64,000 bases of DNA from Larus michahellis (taxonomy: Eukaryota; Chordata; Aves; Charadriiformes; Laridae), in contig NC_133906.1 of NCBI RefSeq assembly GCF_964199755.1, positions 1,736,001-1,800,000 of the forward strand. Direction: 5' to 3'. The notes beneath the pieces were generated by a model. The model saw nothing but the letters and a program-made list of their open reading frames with translations. It was not told the DNA's origin and did no database searches. Numbering within the stretch: the stretch's first letter is position 1; the number at the start of each line of letters is the position of its first letter. The position numbers and the translations under genes are program-made. Below, piece after piece: positions 43,671-55,965 of this stretch.

Positions 43671-45166
43671 CAGCAGGAAGGCACCTGCAACTATCATCTA
43701 GTCTAACCGCCTGACTACTTCAGGGCTGACCAAAGTTAAAGCATGTTGTTAAGGACATTGTTCAAGTGTCTCTTAAACACTGACAGCCATGGGACATTGA
43801 CCCATCAACTTTATGAAGCCTCTTCCAGTGTATGACCGCTCTCTCAATAAAGAAATGCTTCCTAATGTCTGACCCTCCCCTGATGGAGTTTGAACCATTC
43901 CCAGGTGTCCTGTCGCTGGATACAAGGGAGAAGAGATGAGCACCTCCCTCTCTCAGCCAAGTTCTCCAAACTAGACAAACTCAAATCCTTAGCTGCTCCT
44001 CGTAGGACTTCACTTCCAGCTTTGTCACCAGCTTTGTAGTAGAAAAACTGCATCCACAGCCTTCCCTTAATCCAACAGTCAGGTGACCTTATCGTAGGAG
44101 GACATGGACCTGTTGGAGTGAGTCCAGAGGAGTCCACAAAGATGATCAGAGGGCTAGAGCACCTCTCCTATGAAGACAGGCTGAGAGAGTTGGTGTTGTT
44201 CAGCCTGGAGAAGAGAAGGCTCCGGGGAGAGTTGATTGTGGCCTTCTAGTACCTAAAAGGGGTCTATAGGAAAGCTGGGGAGTGACTCTTTATCAGGGAG
44301 TGAAGTGATAGGGTGAGGGGTAATGGTTTTAAACCAGAAGAGGGTAGATTTAGATTATATATCAAGAAAAAATTCTTTACTCTGAGGATAGTGAGACTCT
44401 GGAACCGGCTGCCCAAGGAAGTAGTGTATGCCCTGTCCCTGGAAGTATTCAGTGCTGGCTTGTGTGGGGCTTTGAGCAACCTGGTCTAGTGGAAGGTGTC
44501 CCTGCCCATGGCAGAGGGGTGGGAACTAGGTTATTTTTAGGTCCCTTCCAACTCTAACCATTCTATCATTCTATTATGTCAAAGCAGTTAAGCAGGACTT
44601 TCCCTTGGTGAACCCATGATGACTGCGCCTGATGATTGTATTGTTCTTTCAATGCCTTTCTTTCACTAGTACGCAGTTATGATCTTCTCTATAGTTTTTT
44701 CAGGGTCTGAGGTTAGACTAACAGGTCAGTAGTTTCCTGGGTCTCCCCTCTTGCCCTTCTTGTAAATTGGAAGAACATTGTCTAGCTTCCAGTCAGCAGG
44801 GACCCCTCCCCAGTCTCCCAAGACCTTTGGCAGCTGATGGAGAGATGTCCTGCTGTAACATCGACTAGCTCCATCAGTACTCTGCAACGAATCCCATTAG
44901 GTGCCATGGACTTGAGAACATTCCTCTGATAAAGCTGGTCCCTGATAATTTCTGTGTCCACTGATGGAAAGTCACTGTTCGTTCACTCGCGGCCCTCTGT
45001 TTCAGTGGACCGGGCAGCCCAGCATCAATCTGTCTTGTTAAACTTCGGGTCAAGAAAAGCATTGAATGCCTCCTCTTCTTCTTCATCCTTGTCGGTCAGG
45101 TGAGCATCTTCAACAAGTGTCAGTCTAATGTTTTCTTTAGACCTCCACTTCCTATTAACATCCTTA
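43671..45166 (-). mobile_element. CR1 LINE on the minus strand, copy 3
   Basis: Has the 3' end (43671 on) but has lost a middle part near 44030, where the 3' region jumps to the later RT sequence. It also ends early at 45166, in a junction with near-gene-1-like DNA. A plus-strand CR1 is nested within. Inactive. Confidence 0.82.
44104..44577 (+). mobile_element. Nested CR1 3' end, copy 3
   Basis: Plus-strand CR1 tail beginning near ATGGACCTGTTGGAGTGAGT and closing CATTCTATCATTCTATTATG; same nesting site as elsewhere, more diverged. Confidence 0.85.
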
Positions 45167-46322
45167 TAGACTGTAACTGTTCAGAGTTGTGAAAACATGC
45201 TCATTGCCTTTGGGTGCATTGTAAGGAAACTGCACAAGTTGCTTCAAAGGACTTTGTCTGAAGGTAGAATTGAGATGGACTTGGAAAAATCCCATTGAGT
45301 TTTCTCTGATCATTGTTCCTGAGTTCAGAGGCTTCTTGATGGGAGGGGAAATCTGTCCCACCAGGATTTCCTTGGTTTCTGTTAGAGCATTTGCATTCTG
45401 CTTTCTGCCCTTTCTCCTTCTACTTTGTGAACTGTGTTTGAGCATTGTCTTACCTCTTCCTCTTAAGAAGGACTGTCACTCCATGTATAATATTGGATTC
45501 TTTAAAAGAAGGCTGTTTGAATGTTTGAATGGCACAGAATATTTGGAAACGTGACGTTGTGTTGTGCTGCAGTTATTAACTGTAAAAGCAGGATACCCTT
45601 GAGTGTAAAAATGAAATAAAGAGAACACCTGAATGCCTTGTGTGGAGACAGTAGTCTTTGTTGAGTTGTTTGTTGGTTTTTTTTTCTGGGGAAGCTCTGT
45701 CAAAGTTTTTCCAAAGGTTGTGAGCTTTTTTCTCATTTTTGTCCCTTGGCTGATGTAAAGTTGAGCAGGTACATTTCTTCAGTTTGGCAATGAGGCCTGT
45801 ATCGCATTGAGTGAAATTGTGGGGAGCACGGCTTTGCTGACAGACCTGTATGGGTCTTCTGAGCACTGAGTTGCTGGTTGCTACAGGGCCCAGTTAGACC
45901 CAGTCAGCAGAAACTGGCCCCCACCCTAACAGGGACCGTGGGTGTGCAAAGGCCTCTGCAAAGAAGTGAGGTTGGGGATAGTGACCTATCCCACTCTTCC
46001 TAGAGTGCCAGCTGCAGAGGGCAACTGGGAAGGCTTTGAGCACAAAGTATTCTGATTCTAAATGTTTTGATGGATGACAGCATACATGTTGCTTTGGAGA
46101 AGTCTTTCGGGGAGTCCCAGGAGGTTGGGAATTGGTGGATGAAGAACTACTACCAGGGATACGGTTCACTCTCAGGAAACGCAGAGCACTACAGGCATCT
46201 GCTCCACAAAGGCCTCAAGAAAAGGATAAGGCCTGAGGACAGGCCGCTGTAGTGATGCTGACCAGAAGACAGTTGTACAGCGAGGGGTGAATGATATACT
46301 CTCCAGCTAACCTGAGAGGAAA
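45167..46322. other. Unassigned spacer segment, type A copy 2
   Basis: Nearly identical to 27624-28782, with the same AAATAAAGAG stretch and the same 61-codon frame (46067-46252). Nothing recognised as a gene. Confidence 0.4.
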
Positions 46323-46650
46323 CATAGAATCGTTTGGTTTGGAAGAAATCCTTGAGACCATTGAGTCCTACCGTTAAGCAAACACTACCAAGTCCACCAC
46401 TAAACCCTGTCCCTCAGCACCACATCCAGGGACGGCAGACACTTCCTTTGGCAGCCTGTGTTAATGCTTGGCAATCCTTTTGATGAAGAAATTGTTCATA
46501 ATATCCAGTCTAAGCTTCCCCTGTCACAACCTGGGGCCATTTCCTCTCATCCTATCACTTCATACTTGGGAAAAGAGACCGACACCTACCTCCTTAAATC
46601 TTTCAGGCACAGGCCTGTGCTGTCCTGTGCTGTGTTGTGTGGCACAAATC
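46323..46650 (-). mobile_element. CR1 3' end, minus strand, type A copy 2
   Basis: Same piece as 28783-29110, nearly identical. Confidence 0.82.
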
Positions 46651-47259
46651 CTTTGGTGGGAAGATAAACTCAGCTCATTGTAATCGCAGAGGCTGCAGGC
46701 AAGTCCTGCTTGGTACTGGTTAGAAAGCCACCTGCAAGCAAGAAGTCCACCTGCCAAAGTCTTTTACTGCAGCTGTAGAAACAATCAATAGAATTGCTTT
46801 CTTGCAGGGAAGTCCTAAGATGGCTTGAATGACTGAAACGGGGACACTCTGTCTTTTCTATGACCAGGGTCTGCACGGCATGTTGTGCATGGCTGCAGTT
46901 CTTTCATGAAGCTCCTCTGCTCAGGGTTCTCCACATCTACCCTTCCAGTAGGGTGATCTATAATAGAGAGAGTTGTGAATGACACTTTAGAGAGTGGGCG
47001 TGTTTCTCTTGCTGAGATCACAAGGAACCAGCAGCTCCTGGTGTAAAAGTGCTGGTTCTCGGGTCGTTCCAGGTCGAAGGTCCAGGTGTCTGATGCAGTT
47101 CATAACCGGATGGTTTCTTACAGTTTGTGACCTATGAAAGGGGACATGGCGTTTCCTGCATTGGAGGGCCAGCACACACGGCTGAGCTTTCCCAAGGGGC
47201 TCTTTGCAGGTGCCCTTTAGGAAGGAAAACTTCTAGGCCAGGTAATAGACAGCCCTAGC
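46651..47259. other. Unassigned spacer segment, copy 2
   Basis: Near-identical counterpart of 29111-29719; no gene recognised. Confidence 0.4.
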
Positions 47260-48486
47260 AGAGGGGAGGCTTTTAACCCCCTGGAAACTGCTTTCAGGGA
47301 CAAGGGAGCACAAGAGAGCTGGCAGATGTTTAAGGATGCTTTCCACAGAGTGCAAGAGCTCTTGATCCCCACATGTAAGAAATGAGGGAAGGAAGGCAAG
47401 ACACCAGCATGGCTGAGTAAAGACCTGCTTGTCAGACTAAAGGGCAAGAAGGAAACGCACAGTCAGTGTACAGGGACCTTGCCCAGTTTTGTAGGGATGC
47501 GGTCAGGAAGACCAAGGTGTGGCTGAAGCTGAACACAAAGTACAACAAGAAGGGCTTCTAGCGGTGTGTCAGACAGAAAAGGAGGGTCAAAGAAAGTGTA
47601 CCTCCGCTGATGAACACAAGTGGCAAACTGGTAACAACAGGCAAGGAGAAGGCTGAGGCAGTCAGCAACTTTTTTTGCTTCAGTTTTCACTGTCAATCTC
47701 TCTTCCCACACTTCTCGAGCGGATGGACCTGAAGGCAGGGACCGGGGGAGCAAAGTCCCTCACGCTGTAAGAGAAGATCAGACCACCTGAGAAACCTGAA
47801 CATAGAGAAGTCTCTGGGACCTGAGAAGATGCCTTCCGGAGTCCTGAGGGAATTGGCTGATGTGGTTGCTAAGCCACTCTCCATGATATTTGAAATGTCA
47901 TGGCAGTGAGGTGAAGTCCCTGGTGACTTGAAAAGGGAAACATTACACCCATTTTTAAAAAGAGTAGAAAGGTGGACCCTGGGAAGTTCCACCTTGTCAT
48001 CCTCCCCTCTGTGACCGGGAACATGATGGAACAGATCCTCCTAGAAATTATGCTAAAGGCACATGGATGGGCAGAGATGCGTGTCAAGACAGCCAGCATG
48101 GTTTCACCAACGTCAAGTCTTGCCTGACCAACCTAGTGATGTGGGTCAACTTATAGGACGGAATGACTGTATGAGAGGACAAGGGAAGACTGGACTTCTG
48201 TAAGGCCTTTGTCACGGTTCCCCACAACATACCTCTCTCTAAGTTTGGACACCTGGATTTCACGGATGGAGTATTTGGTGGGTAAGGAATTGTCTGGATG
48301 GTCCTATCCACAGAGTCATGGTCAAGTCTCAATGTCTGGATGGAGATGAGTGGCGAGTGGTGCCCCTCAGGGGTCCATATGGGGACAAGTCCTGTTTGAC
48401 ACCTTCATCAACGACACAGTGGGATCAAGTGCACTCCCAGCACGGTTGCAAATGGCACCAGGCTGAGTGGTACGGCTGACACGCCT
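47260..48486 (+). mobile_element. CR1 LINE, plus strand, cut at a duplication junction (copy 2)
   Basis: Counterpart of 29720-30943 with the same RT motifs and the same abrupt end in protocadherin coding sequence. The shared junction shows that this unit descends from the one already rearranged before gene 2, not from an independent event. Confidence 0.85.
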
Positions 48487-48830
48487 GCAAGGCGAGACTC
48501 CGGGCATGACTTTTGCCTCCCTCGGCCCGCTGCTACGCTGACAGCGACTTCACCGCCGACAGCGTGGACGTGGCCGGCACGGGCACTCTGTGGCCGGCTG
48601 AGCGCTACGAAGTGTGCCTGAGCAGCGGCTCGGGGAGGAGGCAGTTCCAGTTCCTGAGGCCCGTCCTGTGCAGCCCGCAAAGCAGCGTTGCAGCGGGGCC
48701 GGGAAAGAAGAACGAAGAACCCCTGTGCAGCTGGCAGGCCGCGGGCGAGAGGGAAGGCGAGGCGGGGAGCACGGCCCCTCTGCCCGTTCAGCCGCCGGAC
48801 TGGCCGGACGACAGGCGCGTCCATGCGTGA
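48487..48830 (+). pseudogene. 3' end fragment of the broken protocadherin, copy 2
   Basis: Second truncated copy of the cytoplasmic coding end, with VDVAGTGTLWPAERYEVCLS and closing PPDWPDDRRVHA and TGA (48828-48830). At these residues it is closer to the parent than the 30944 copy is, but it shares that copy's GKKNEEP insertion. Confidence 0.88.
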
Positions 48831-49626
48831 GCCTTGTTGAAACCCGCCTGCCTTCCCCGTCCTCAGCCCGAGACTCCTGAGTAGATGTAGTGCCGTGCTG
48901 GGCTGTTACCTGCGTGCTGCCCCTGCGGGGGTTTCCGCCGGGCTTCCCCGGCCGGGGAAGGCGGCTCGATCCCTCCGGGCTGAGACTCCGCCCCACGGTG
49001 CTCCAGGAAATGCCCTGCCCCTCTCTCGCCGCCGTGTGCCTGGAAGTGCAGGGAGCGGCCGTCCGGGAGCCAAGAGCGCCCACCTGCCGGAGGGCTCTGG
49101 GCAACGGGCATCGGGGAAAGAGACGGGGCAGCTGCCGGCGCTGCCCGTGTGCTCGGAGTCAAGCGTCGGCCGCGCAGGACTCCCGGCTCCCCTGCGCTGC
49201 GCTTCCCTCGCCGGAGCCGAATGCGCGCGTCCTGCCGCGGGGCCCCGTGCGCGCGGGCCCGTGTGCCGGTGCGAGGCGGCAGCGCGGGCAGCGGGCGGCG
49301 GCGGGCGCAGTCCCGCCGCGGGCCGCAGGGTGGTGCTCCCGCCCAAGGCGGCGCCGAGCGGCTGCGGGCGGGGAGGCGGCCCAGCCCAACCAGCCGTTAC
49401 ACAGCCCAGCCCAGCCGAACCGAGCCGGGCAACGGCGGCGAGCGGCGGCGAGCGGTGCCCCGTGCCAGCGGCTGCCGGGCCACGGCGGCCGCGCTCCGTG
49501 CCGCCATCCGGAGTCGGCGAGAGGGAGGCCGCCCGACCGCCGCCCCGCCGCGCTGCTGCCGGGCGCCGCTCTCCGCGGAGGAGTGCGCGGGCGATCCGCG
49601 AGACGGAGGCTGTCCGCCGGCCCGAG
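48831..49626 (+). promoter_or_regulatory. CpG-rich promoter region of gene 4
   Basis: Long form, like gene 1 in length, including the part missing before gene 2. It has one GAACCGAGCC unit followed by two GGCGGCGAGC units. GCCGCTCTCCGCGG lies about 60 bp before the ATG. Confidence 0.5.
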
Positions 49627-52068
49627 ATGGCGATCGCAAGGCAAGTGCTTTGTCTCTGTGCTTTCCTCTCCCTGCCGCTCGCTCGCTCCGAGCCCATCCG
49701 CTACTCCGTAGCCGAGGAGGCGGCGAGCGGCTCCGTGGTAGCCAACGTGGCGGAGGACGCGGGGCTGTCCCCGGCGCAGCTGGCGGCTCGCGGCGCCCGC
49801 CTGGCCTCGGAGGACGGCCGGCAGCACTTTCGCTTAGACCCCGCCACCGGCCGGCTCGTCGTGGCCGAGAGGCTGGACCGGGAGGAGCTGTGCGGCCAGT
49901 CCGCTACGTGCACGCTCCCCTTCGAGCTCCTGCTGGCAAACCCGCTGCAGTTCTTTCGGGTGGAGGTGGCCGTGGAGGACATCAATGACCATTCCCCCGT
50001 TTTCCCAGAGGAACGAGTTACTATTAAGATCCCGGAAACGAGCAACCCTGGCTCGCGTTTCCCTCTGGAGGGTGCTCGGGACCTGGATGTTGGCAGCAAC
50101 AGCATCCAGGCTTACAGCATTTCTCCCGAGAACGAGTACTTTAGCGTCTCTTCTGGGAGTCGGGTTAAAGGCAAGAAGTACGTGGAACTGGTCTTGGAGA
50201 AGGCTCTAGACAGAGAGGAGGAGGCAGAGGTGGTTTTCAGTCTCATTGCCATGGATGGGGGCTCTCCTCCCAGGAGTGGGACCACACAAATCCACATTGT
50301 TATTTTAGATGCAAATGACAATGCTCCCATCTTCACACAGGAGCTGTATGTTGGGCAGATTTTGGAAAATGCACCTGTAGGTTGGGTATTACTCAGAGTA
50401 GTGGCAACTGATCAGGATGTGGGAATTAATGGGGACATCACCTATCGGTTCAGTGAAGGGGTGGGCCAGAGCAACTCAGCATTCACAATTGATCCTACTA
50501 GTGGTGAAGTTAAAGTCACGAAGCCTCTGGACTTTGAGGTGGCAGAAAATCATGAGCTCAGTGTGCGGGCCACGGATGGCGGTGGACTGTCAGATATCTG
50601 CAAGGTGTTGGTGGAGGTGGTGGACGTGAATGACAATGCACCTGAGCTGGTGGTCAACTCCTTCAACAGCCCCCTCCCCGAGAACGCATTCCCTGGAACA
50701 GTGGTTGCCCTCTTTACTGTCAGGGACCGGGATTCTGGTGCGAATGGGAAGATCTCCTGTGCCCTTGAGGATCAGCTATTGTTCTCCCTGCGTCTGGCCT
50801 ATAAGAACTACTATGAGCTTGTCACCGTCAATGCTCTGGACAGGGAGGAGATGGCACGGCACATCCTCATTGTCACAGCAGCAGACGCAGGGTCACCTCC
50901 TCTCACAACCACCCAGACCTTCACGGTGGACATCTCCGATGTCAACGACAATGCACCTGCCTTCAACCAGACATCATACACGATGTATGTGCGTGAGAAC
51001 AATGTCCCCATGGTGCTTGTTGGAGCTGTCAGTGCTGCAGATGCTGATGTGGGGCCCAATGCCAAGGTGACGTATTTCCTGGCACCGTCCCATCCCACAG
51101 AGCAGCCTCCCTGCTCCTGCATCTCCGTGAACTCTGAGAATGGGCACGTGTTTGTGCTGCGGCCTCTGGACTATGAGCAGGTGAAGCAGATTGATGTGCT
51201 GGTGAGTGCCTCCGATGCCGGATCTCCTCCTCTCAGTGCCAACGTCACCGTCCACCTTGTTGTGGTGGATGAGAATGACAATGCACCAATGCTGCTGTAC
51301 CCATCACAGGACAGTGGTCCACCATCCAGCGAGCTGGTGCCTGTATCAGCTGAGGCAGGGTACCTCATCACCAAAGTGGTGGCTGTGGATGCAGACTCCG
51401 GGCAGAACTCGTGGCTCTCATACCACCTGCTGAAGGCCACCGAGCCTGGGCTGTTTGTGGTGGGTGCCCAAAGCGGAGAGGTGCGGCTGAAGAGGCCAGT
51501 GACAGAGAGGGACGCTGTGAAGCAGAAGCTTGTTATTGTGGTGCGAGACAATGGGCAGCCTCCGCTGTCCGCCACTGCTGCACTGAACGCCCTCCTTCTC
51601 AATGACTTCTCAGAAGTGCGCCTACCACCCACCAGCCTGGCCACGGAGGACGAGAGTGACTCCCTGACAACCTATTTAATCATTTCCTTGACCTTTGTCT
51701 CACTCCTCTTCCTCGCATCCATGACAGCCTTCATCACTCGCAAGGTGTGCGAGAGAAAGGAGCTGAAGGCAGGGCACGTGCTTTATGGTGCTGGCAACTT
51801 GCAGAGCAGCCTGGCTGATGCAGCCACAGCAGGGACCTTGCCCCATGGCTATTGCTATGAGATCAGCCTCACAACGGGCTCTGGTAACAGCGAGTTCAAG
51901 TTCCTGAAGCCCATCCTCCCCAGCCTGCCACCACAGCAGTGCACCACGGTTGGGGGCACCCATGATGAACAGGATTTCCCCCGTGGCCCCATTACTGCAG
52001 CAGACATGGCACCAGACAACCCTCGGACCCTCTCTGCAGAACAGTTCAATAATCTTTCCTTTAACTAG
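49627..52068 (+). CDS. Beta-type protocadherin 4 of the array, single exon
   Basis: 813 residues, intact, same plan. EC1 is identical to genes 1, 2 and 5. EC2 starts [14 protein letters not shown], related to gene 3, and has the basic loop SGSRVKGKK at 176-184. The EC2/EC3 linker is DANDN rather than DVNDN, which keeps the calcium ligands. EC3 has its own changes: [13 protein letters not shown]267, R274, SGEVKV and SDICK. EC5/EC6 has NAPMLLYPS, shared with gene 5, and the stalk reads SEVRLPPTS. The tail ends [23 protein letters not shown] ends the exon with no donor. Flanking non-coding DNA is nearly identical to that of gene 2, yet EC2-EC3 differs. Confidence 0.92.
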   Translation: MAIARQVLCLCAFLSLPLARSEPIRYSVAEEAASGSVVANVAEDAGLSPAQLAARGARLASEDGRQHFRLDPATGRLVVAERLDREELCGQSATCTLPFELLLANPLQFFRVEVAVEDINDHSPVFPEERVTIKIPETSNPGSRFPLEGARDLDVGSNSIQAYSISPENEYFSVSSGSRVKGKKYVELVLEKALDREEEAEVVFSLIAMDGGSPPRSGTTQIHIVILDANDNAPIFTQELYVGQILENAPVGWVLLRVVATDQDVGINGDITYRFSEGVGQSNSAFTIDPTSGEVKVTKPLDFEVAENHELSVRATDGGGLSDICKVLVEVVDVNDNAPELVVNSFNSPLPENAFPGTVVALFTVRDRDSGANGKISCALEDQLLFSLRLAYKNYYELVTVNALDREEMARHILIVTAADAGSPPLTTTQTFTVDISDVNDNAPAFNQTSYTMYVRENNVPMVLVGAVSAADADVGPNAKVTYFLAPSHPTEQPPCSCISVNSENGHVFVLRPLDYEQVKQIDVLVSASDAGSPPLSANVTVHLVVVDENDNAPMLLYPSQDSGPPSSELVPVSAEAGYLITKVVAVDADSGQNSWLSYHLLKATEPGLFVVGAQSGEVRLKRPVTERDAVKQKLVIVVRDNGQPPLSATAALNALLLNDFSEVRLPPTSLATEDESDSLTTYLIISLTFVSLLFLASMTAFITRKVCERKELKAGHVLYGAGNLQSSLADAATAGTLPHGYCYEISLTTGSGNSEFKFLKPILPSLPPQQCTTVGGTHDEQDFPRGPITAADMAPDNPRTLSAEQFNNLSFN

Positions 52069-52438
52069 CATGGAGTCAGCACATACAGAGGCTTCATTCG
52101 TGCCTCACGATAGGAAGGGATCCTTGTTACAGCATGTGGCAATGGTTCCTCCCAGGTTAATCTGCATTTGCAATTGGTGTCAGTGATTTCTGCCAAATTT
52201 TATGTCAGAAGAAATTTTGTCTCCCTCTCCAAACAAACAAACAAGCAAACAAAGAAACAAAAGGACCTCAAGCCTCCTTCACCCAGGAAATAATATTCTT
52301 CAGCTGTGAAATGCTTTGCGAGTGGGGTTAGGTCCAGGGTCACCAGTCAAGTTCTTGTCTCGCTTGCTGTTAGGCAAGCTCCTGGCCCTCTTATTCTGTG
52401 CTGTAACGCAATGGCAAAGTCAGGCAGACAAATCCCAT
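52069..52438. other. 3' flank of gene 4 with CAAA microsatellite
   Basis: As after genes 1, 2 and 5, with a CAAA run near 52230-52262. Probable 3' UTR. Confidence 0.5.
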
Positions 52439-53061
52439 TGTCCTGGTTTCAGGTGGGATAGAGTTAATTTTCTTCCTAGTAGCTGGTAGCCTAGTAGCTG
52501 TGTTTTGGATTTAGCATGAGAATAATGTTGATAACACACTGATGCTTTAGTGGTTGCTAAATGGTGCTTGCACTGAGTCAAGGACTTTTCAGCTTCTCAT
52601 GCCCTGCCAGGGAGGAGGCTGGAGGTGCATAAGCAGTTGTGAGGGGACAGAGCCAGGACAGCTGACCCAAACTGGCCAAAGGGATAATTCATAGCATATG
52701 ACATCATGCTCAGCCTGTTGAGTGAGGGGAACTGGCTGGGCATCTTGGGATGCTACTGAGGAACAGGCTTGGCATAGGTTGGTTGGTTGTGAGCAGTTGT
52801 TTTTCATTTGTATCACTTGTCTTTTCTTGGGTTTTAGTTAACTTTTCGTTGTTTTTATTTTCACATTCTTTTTCTTCTTGTTGTTCTTATTATTATTTCA
52901 TTTTATTTCAATTATTAAAGATTTCTCATCTCAACCCATGAGTTTTCTCACTTTTAGTCTCTCAATTCTTTCCCACACCCCACCATGGGGCTGTCTAGGG
53001 GGGTTAGTGAGTCAATGGCTGTGTGGTGCTTAGCTGCCAGCTGGGGTTAAACCATGACACA
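52439..53061 (+). mobile_element. Solo LTR, avian ERVL-type, copy 4
   Basis: Fossil solo LTR at the homologous place, TGTCCTGGTTTCAG to CCATGACACA, closest to copy 2 in its 3' half. No internal region. Confidence 0.82.
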
Positions 53062-53555
53062 CGAGCTCACAGAAATGCCCATAGCCCTCGTCCCAGTTCA
53101 GAAAAGCAAGGAAGTTGTGAGTACTGTGTTACTATGTGGTGGAAGCATGGGGGGCTGGCTCTTCCCTGCGTGCTGGATGTCTCTGTCTGAGATGTTTGGG
53201 GTCTATGTGTTTTGCCTTCTTGTCACGATGTCTGTCTGGACAGCCATTGTGTGTCTGCATATGCTGCACTAGTGCTGCGTGGTGAGGCAGGGAGTTGCTC
53301 ACATCAAACCCCTGTGGTGCACGCAGTTCCAGCTCATTGGGCAAGAAAGGTATTTTGTCCCTTTGAGTACAGCAGTCTCCTCTTCTCTAGGGGAGAGCAG
53401 TAAGGCACACAAGATCTTCCTTTGGCCCACAAGATGTGGTGGGCATGCTGTCTTCCTGGGATTACCTTGGAAATATAGCAGTGCTAACAGGAGTGGAATG
53501 GAATGGAGCCGAGCATAGCAGAATAGACTAGACTAGAGAAGACTAGAATAGAGGA
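53062..53555. other. Post-LTR segment with short TAGAC run
   Basis: Near-identical to 35420-35932 but with a much shorter TAGAC run at its right end. Nothing recognised as a gene. Confidence 0.45.
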
Positions 53556-55965
53556 GAATATTTCAGTGGGGACGGACCTGCCAGGATCATTTAGTCCAAC
53601 TGCCTGAGCACTTCAAGACTGACCAAAAGTTAAAGCATGCTTTTAAGGACATTGTCGAAGCGTCTTTTGAACACTGGCAGCCATGAGGCATCAACCCATT
53701 GACTCTGGGAAGCCTGTTCTAATGTTTAACCAACCTCATGATGAAGAAATGTTTCCTAATGTCAAGTCTGGACGTCCCCTGATGCAGTTTGCACCATTCC
53801 CACGCGTCCTGTCTCTGAATACAAGGGAGAAGAGATGAGCACCTCCCTCTCTCAGCCTCCTTTTCTCCTAACTAGGCAAACCCAAATCGTTAGCCACTCC
53901 TCATAGGACATTCCTGCCAGACCTGTCACCAGATCAGTTGCCCTTCCTCTGGATGCAGCTGAGTATCTCAGCATCCTCCTTTAATGGTGCGGCCCAGGAC
54001 TGCACAGAGAACTCAAGATGAGGCCACACCAACACTAAATAGAGTGGGATAATCACCTCTTCTGACTGGTTTCACTGTGTTTGATGCACCCAAGGATGCA
54101 GTTTGCTATCTTGGCTGCCAGGGCCCAACGCTGACATGTCCTGGGCCTGCTGTCAACCAACACCCCCAGATTCCTTTTTGCAGGGCTGATCTCCAGCCAC
54201 TCCTCTCCAAATTTATACTTGTGCCCAGCATTACTGCATCCCAGGCACAGAATCTGGCACTTGGACTTCTTCAATTTCATGCTATTTATGATTGCCCAAT
54301 GCTCCAACCTAACTAGATCCCTCTGCAAGCCCCATTGTCCCTTGAGAGAGCGAGCAGCACCTCCCAGTTTGGTATCATCAGCAAAGTTGCTAATGATGCA
54401 TTCAACTCCTGCATCGAGATCATTGGAAAAATATTGAACAGAACTGGCCTGAGAATTTCATCCTGAGGAACATCGCAGGTGATATGTCAGCAGCCAGATA
54501 TAGCCTCCCCCAGCCCCATTGACTACAACGCCTCTTTAGCCTCTTCTTTAGCCAGTTCACCATGAACCTGCTCATCTCAGAGTTGGACAACATATCCAGA
54601 AGAATTCTCTGAGGGACAGTGCCTCAAAATGTGCTAAAATCCAGAAATCTACATCCACAGCGTTCCTTCATCCACAGGGCATGTGACTTCATAATAGAAG
54701 GACATGGACCTGTTGGAGCGAGTCCAGAGGTGGGCTGTGAAGATGATCAGAGTGCTGGAGGACCTCTCCTATGAACAGAGGATGAGAGAGTTGGGGTTGC
54801 TCATCCTGAATAAGAGGGGGCTCCAGGAAGACCTTAGAGCCCCTTCCAGTCCCTAAAGGGGGCCTTCAGAAAAGCTGGGGAGGGATTCTTTATTGGGGAA
54901 CGTAGCGATATGATGAGGGGTAACAGTATAAACTGAAAGAGGGTAGATTTAGATTAGTCATTAGGAAGAAATTCTTAGAGTGTGGTGAGATGCTGTCACA
55001 GGTTTCCTAGGGAAGTTGTGTATGCCCTGTCCCGGGAAGTTTTCAAGACCGGGTTGGGTGGGGCTTTGGGCAACCTGGTCTTGTGGAAGGTGTCCCTGCC
55101 CATGGCAGGGGAGTTGGAACACGATGATCTTTAAGTTGCCTTCCAAATCTAACCATTCTATGATTCTATGATATCAAAGCAGTTAAGCAGGACTTTCCCT
55201 TGGTGAACGCACGTTGACTGTGCCTGATGATTGCATTGTTCTTTAAATGGCTGTCATTAGTAACCTGTGTGATCTTCTCCATAATCTTTCCAGGATCTGA
55301 GCATAGACTAACAGGTCGGTAGTTTTCTGGGTCTTCCCTGTTGCCCTTCTTGTAAATTGGAAGAACATTGTCCAGCTTCCAGTCAACAGGGACCCCTCCC
55401 CAGTCTCCCAAGGCCTCTGTCAGCTGATCAAGAGGTCTCTTGCTGTAACATGAACTAGCTCCTTCAGTAATCTGGGACAAAAAATTCCATCAGGCGCCAT
55501 GGACTTGTGAACATTCTGCTGATGCATCTGATCCCTGACAATTTCTGCGTCCACCAATGGAAAGTCACTGTTCTCGCACTCGCAGCCCTCTGACTCAGTG
55601 GACTGGGCAGCCGAAAGTTGATTAGGAGTATTAAAGATTGAGGGAAGAGAACCATTGAATGCCTCCTCTTCTCCTTCATCCCTGTTGGTCAGGTTACTGT
55701 CTTCAACAAGTATCAGTCTCATGTTTTCTTTAGACCTCCTCTTGATATTGATATACTTTACAAAGCCTTGATTGTTGTCTGACACAATGCTGGCCAATTT
55801 CCGCTCTAATTGTGCTTTGTGCATTCGTGTCTTCTCCCTGCATATACAAACCTCAGCTCTGCAGTCCTCCTGCAAAGCCTGACCTTGTTTTCCGAGATCA
55901 CACGATTTCTTTTTCCTCTTGAGCTCCAGCAGGAGTTCCTTCTTTGGCCAAGCTGCTCTTCTGCC
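53556..55965 (-). mobile_element. CR1 LINE on the minus strand, copy 4
   Basis: Nearly complete 3' half, like copy 2. The minus strand gives VPVDWKLDNVLPIYKKGNRE, NYRPVSL and KGKSCLTALIS, then the QRDLVRLEHW region and the 3' tail. Left of about 55170 it follows the copy after gene 2; right of about 55420 it follows the copy after gene 1. A plus-strand CR1 is nested within. Confidence 0.88.
54704..55171 (+). mobile_element. Nested CR1 3' end, copy 4
   Basis: Same nested insertion, ATGGACCTGTTGGAGCGAGT to CATTCTATGATTCTATGATA, closest to copy 2. Confidence 0.88.

Larger units (their letters stand above)
45167..55415 (+). repeat. About 10.2 kb duplicated block, copy 2 (includes gene 4)
   Basis: Counterpart of 27624-37790. 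The left edge is sharp: at 45166/45167 a diverged CR1 switches to sequence nearly identical to 27624 onward. The right edge is a gradual switch within CR1 between about 55170 and 55420. Identity was judged by eye only. Confidence 0.65.
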
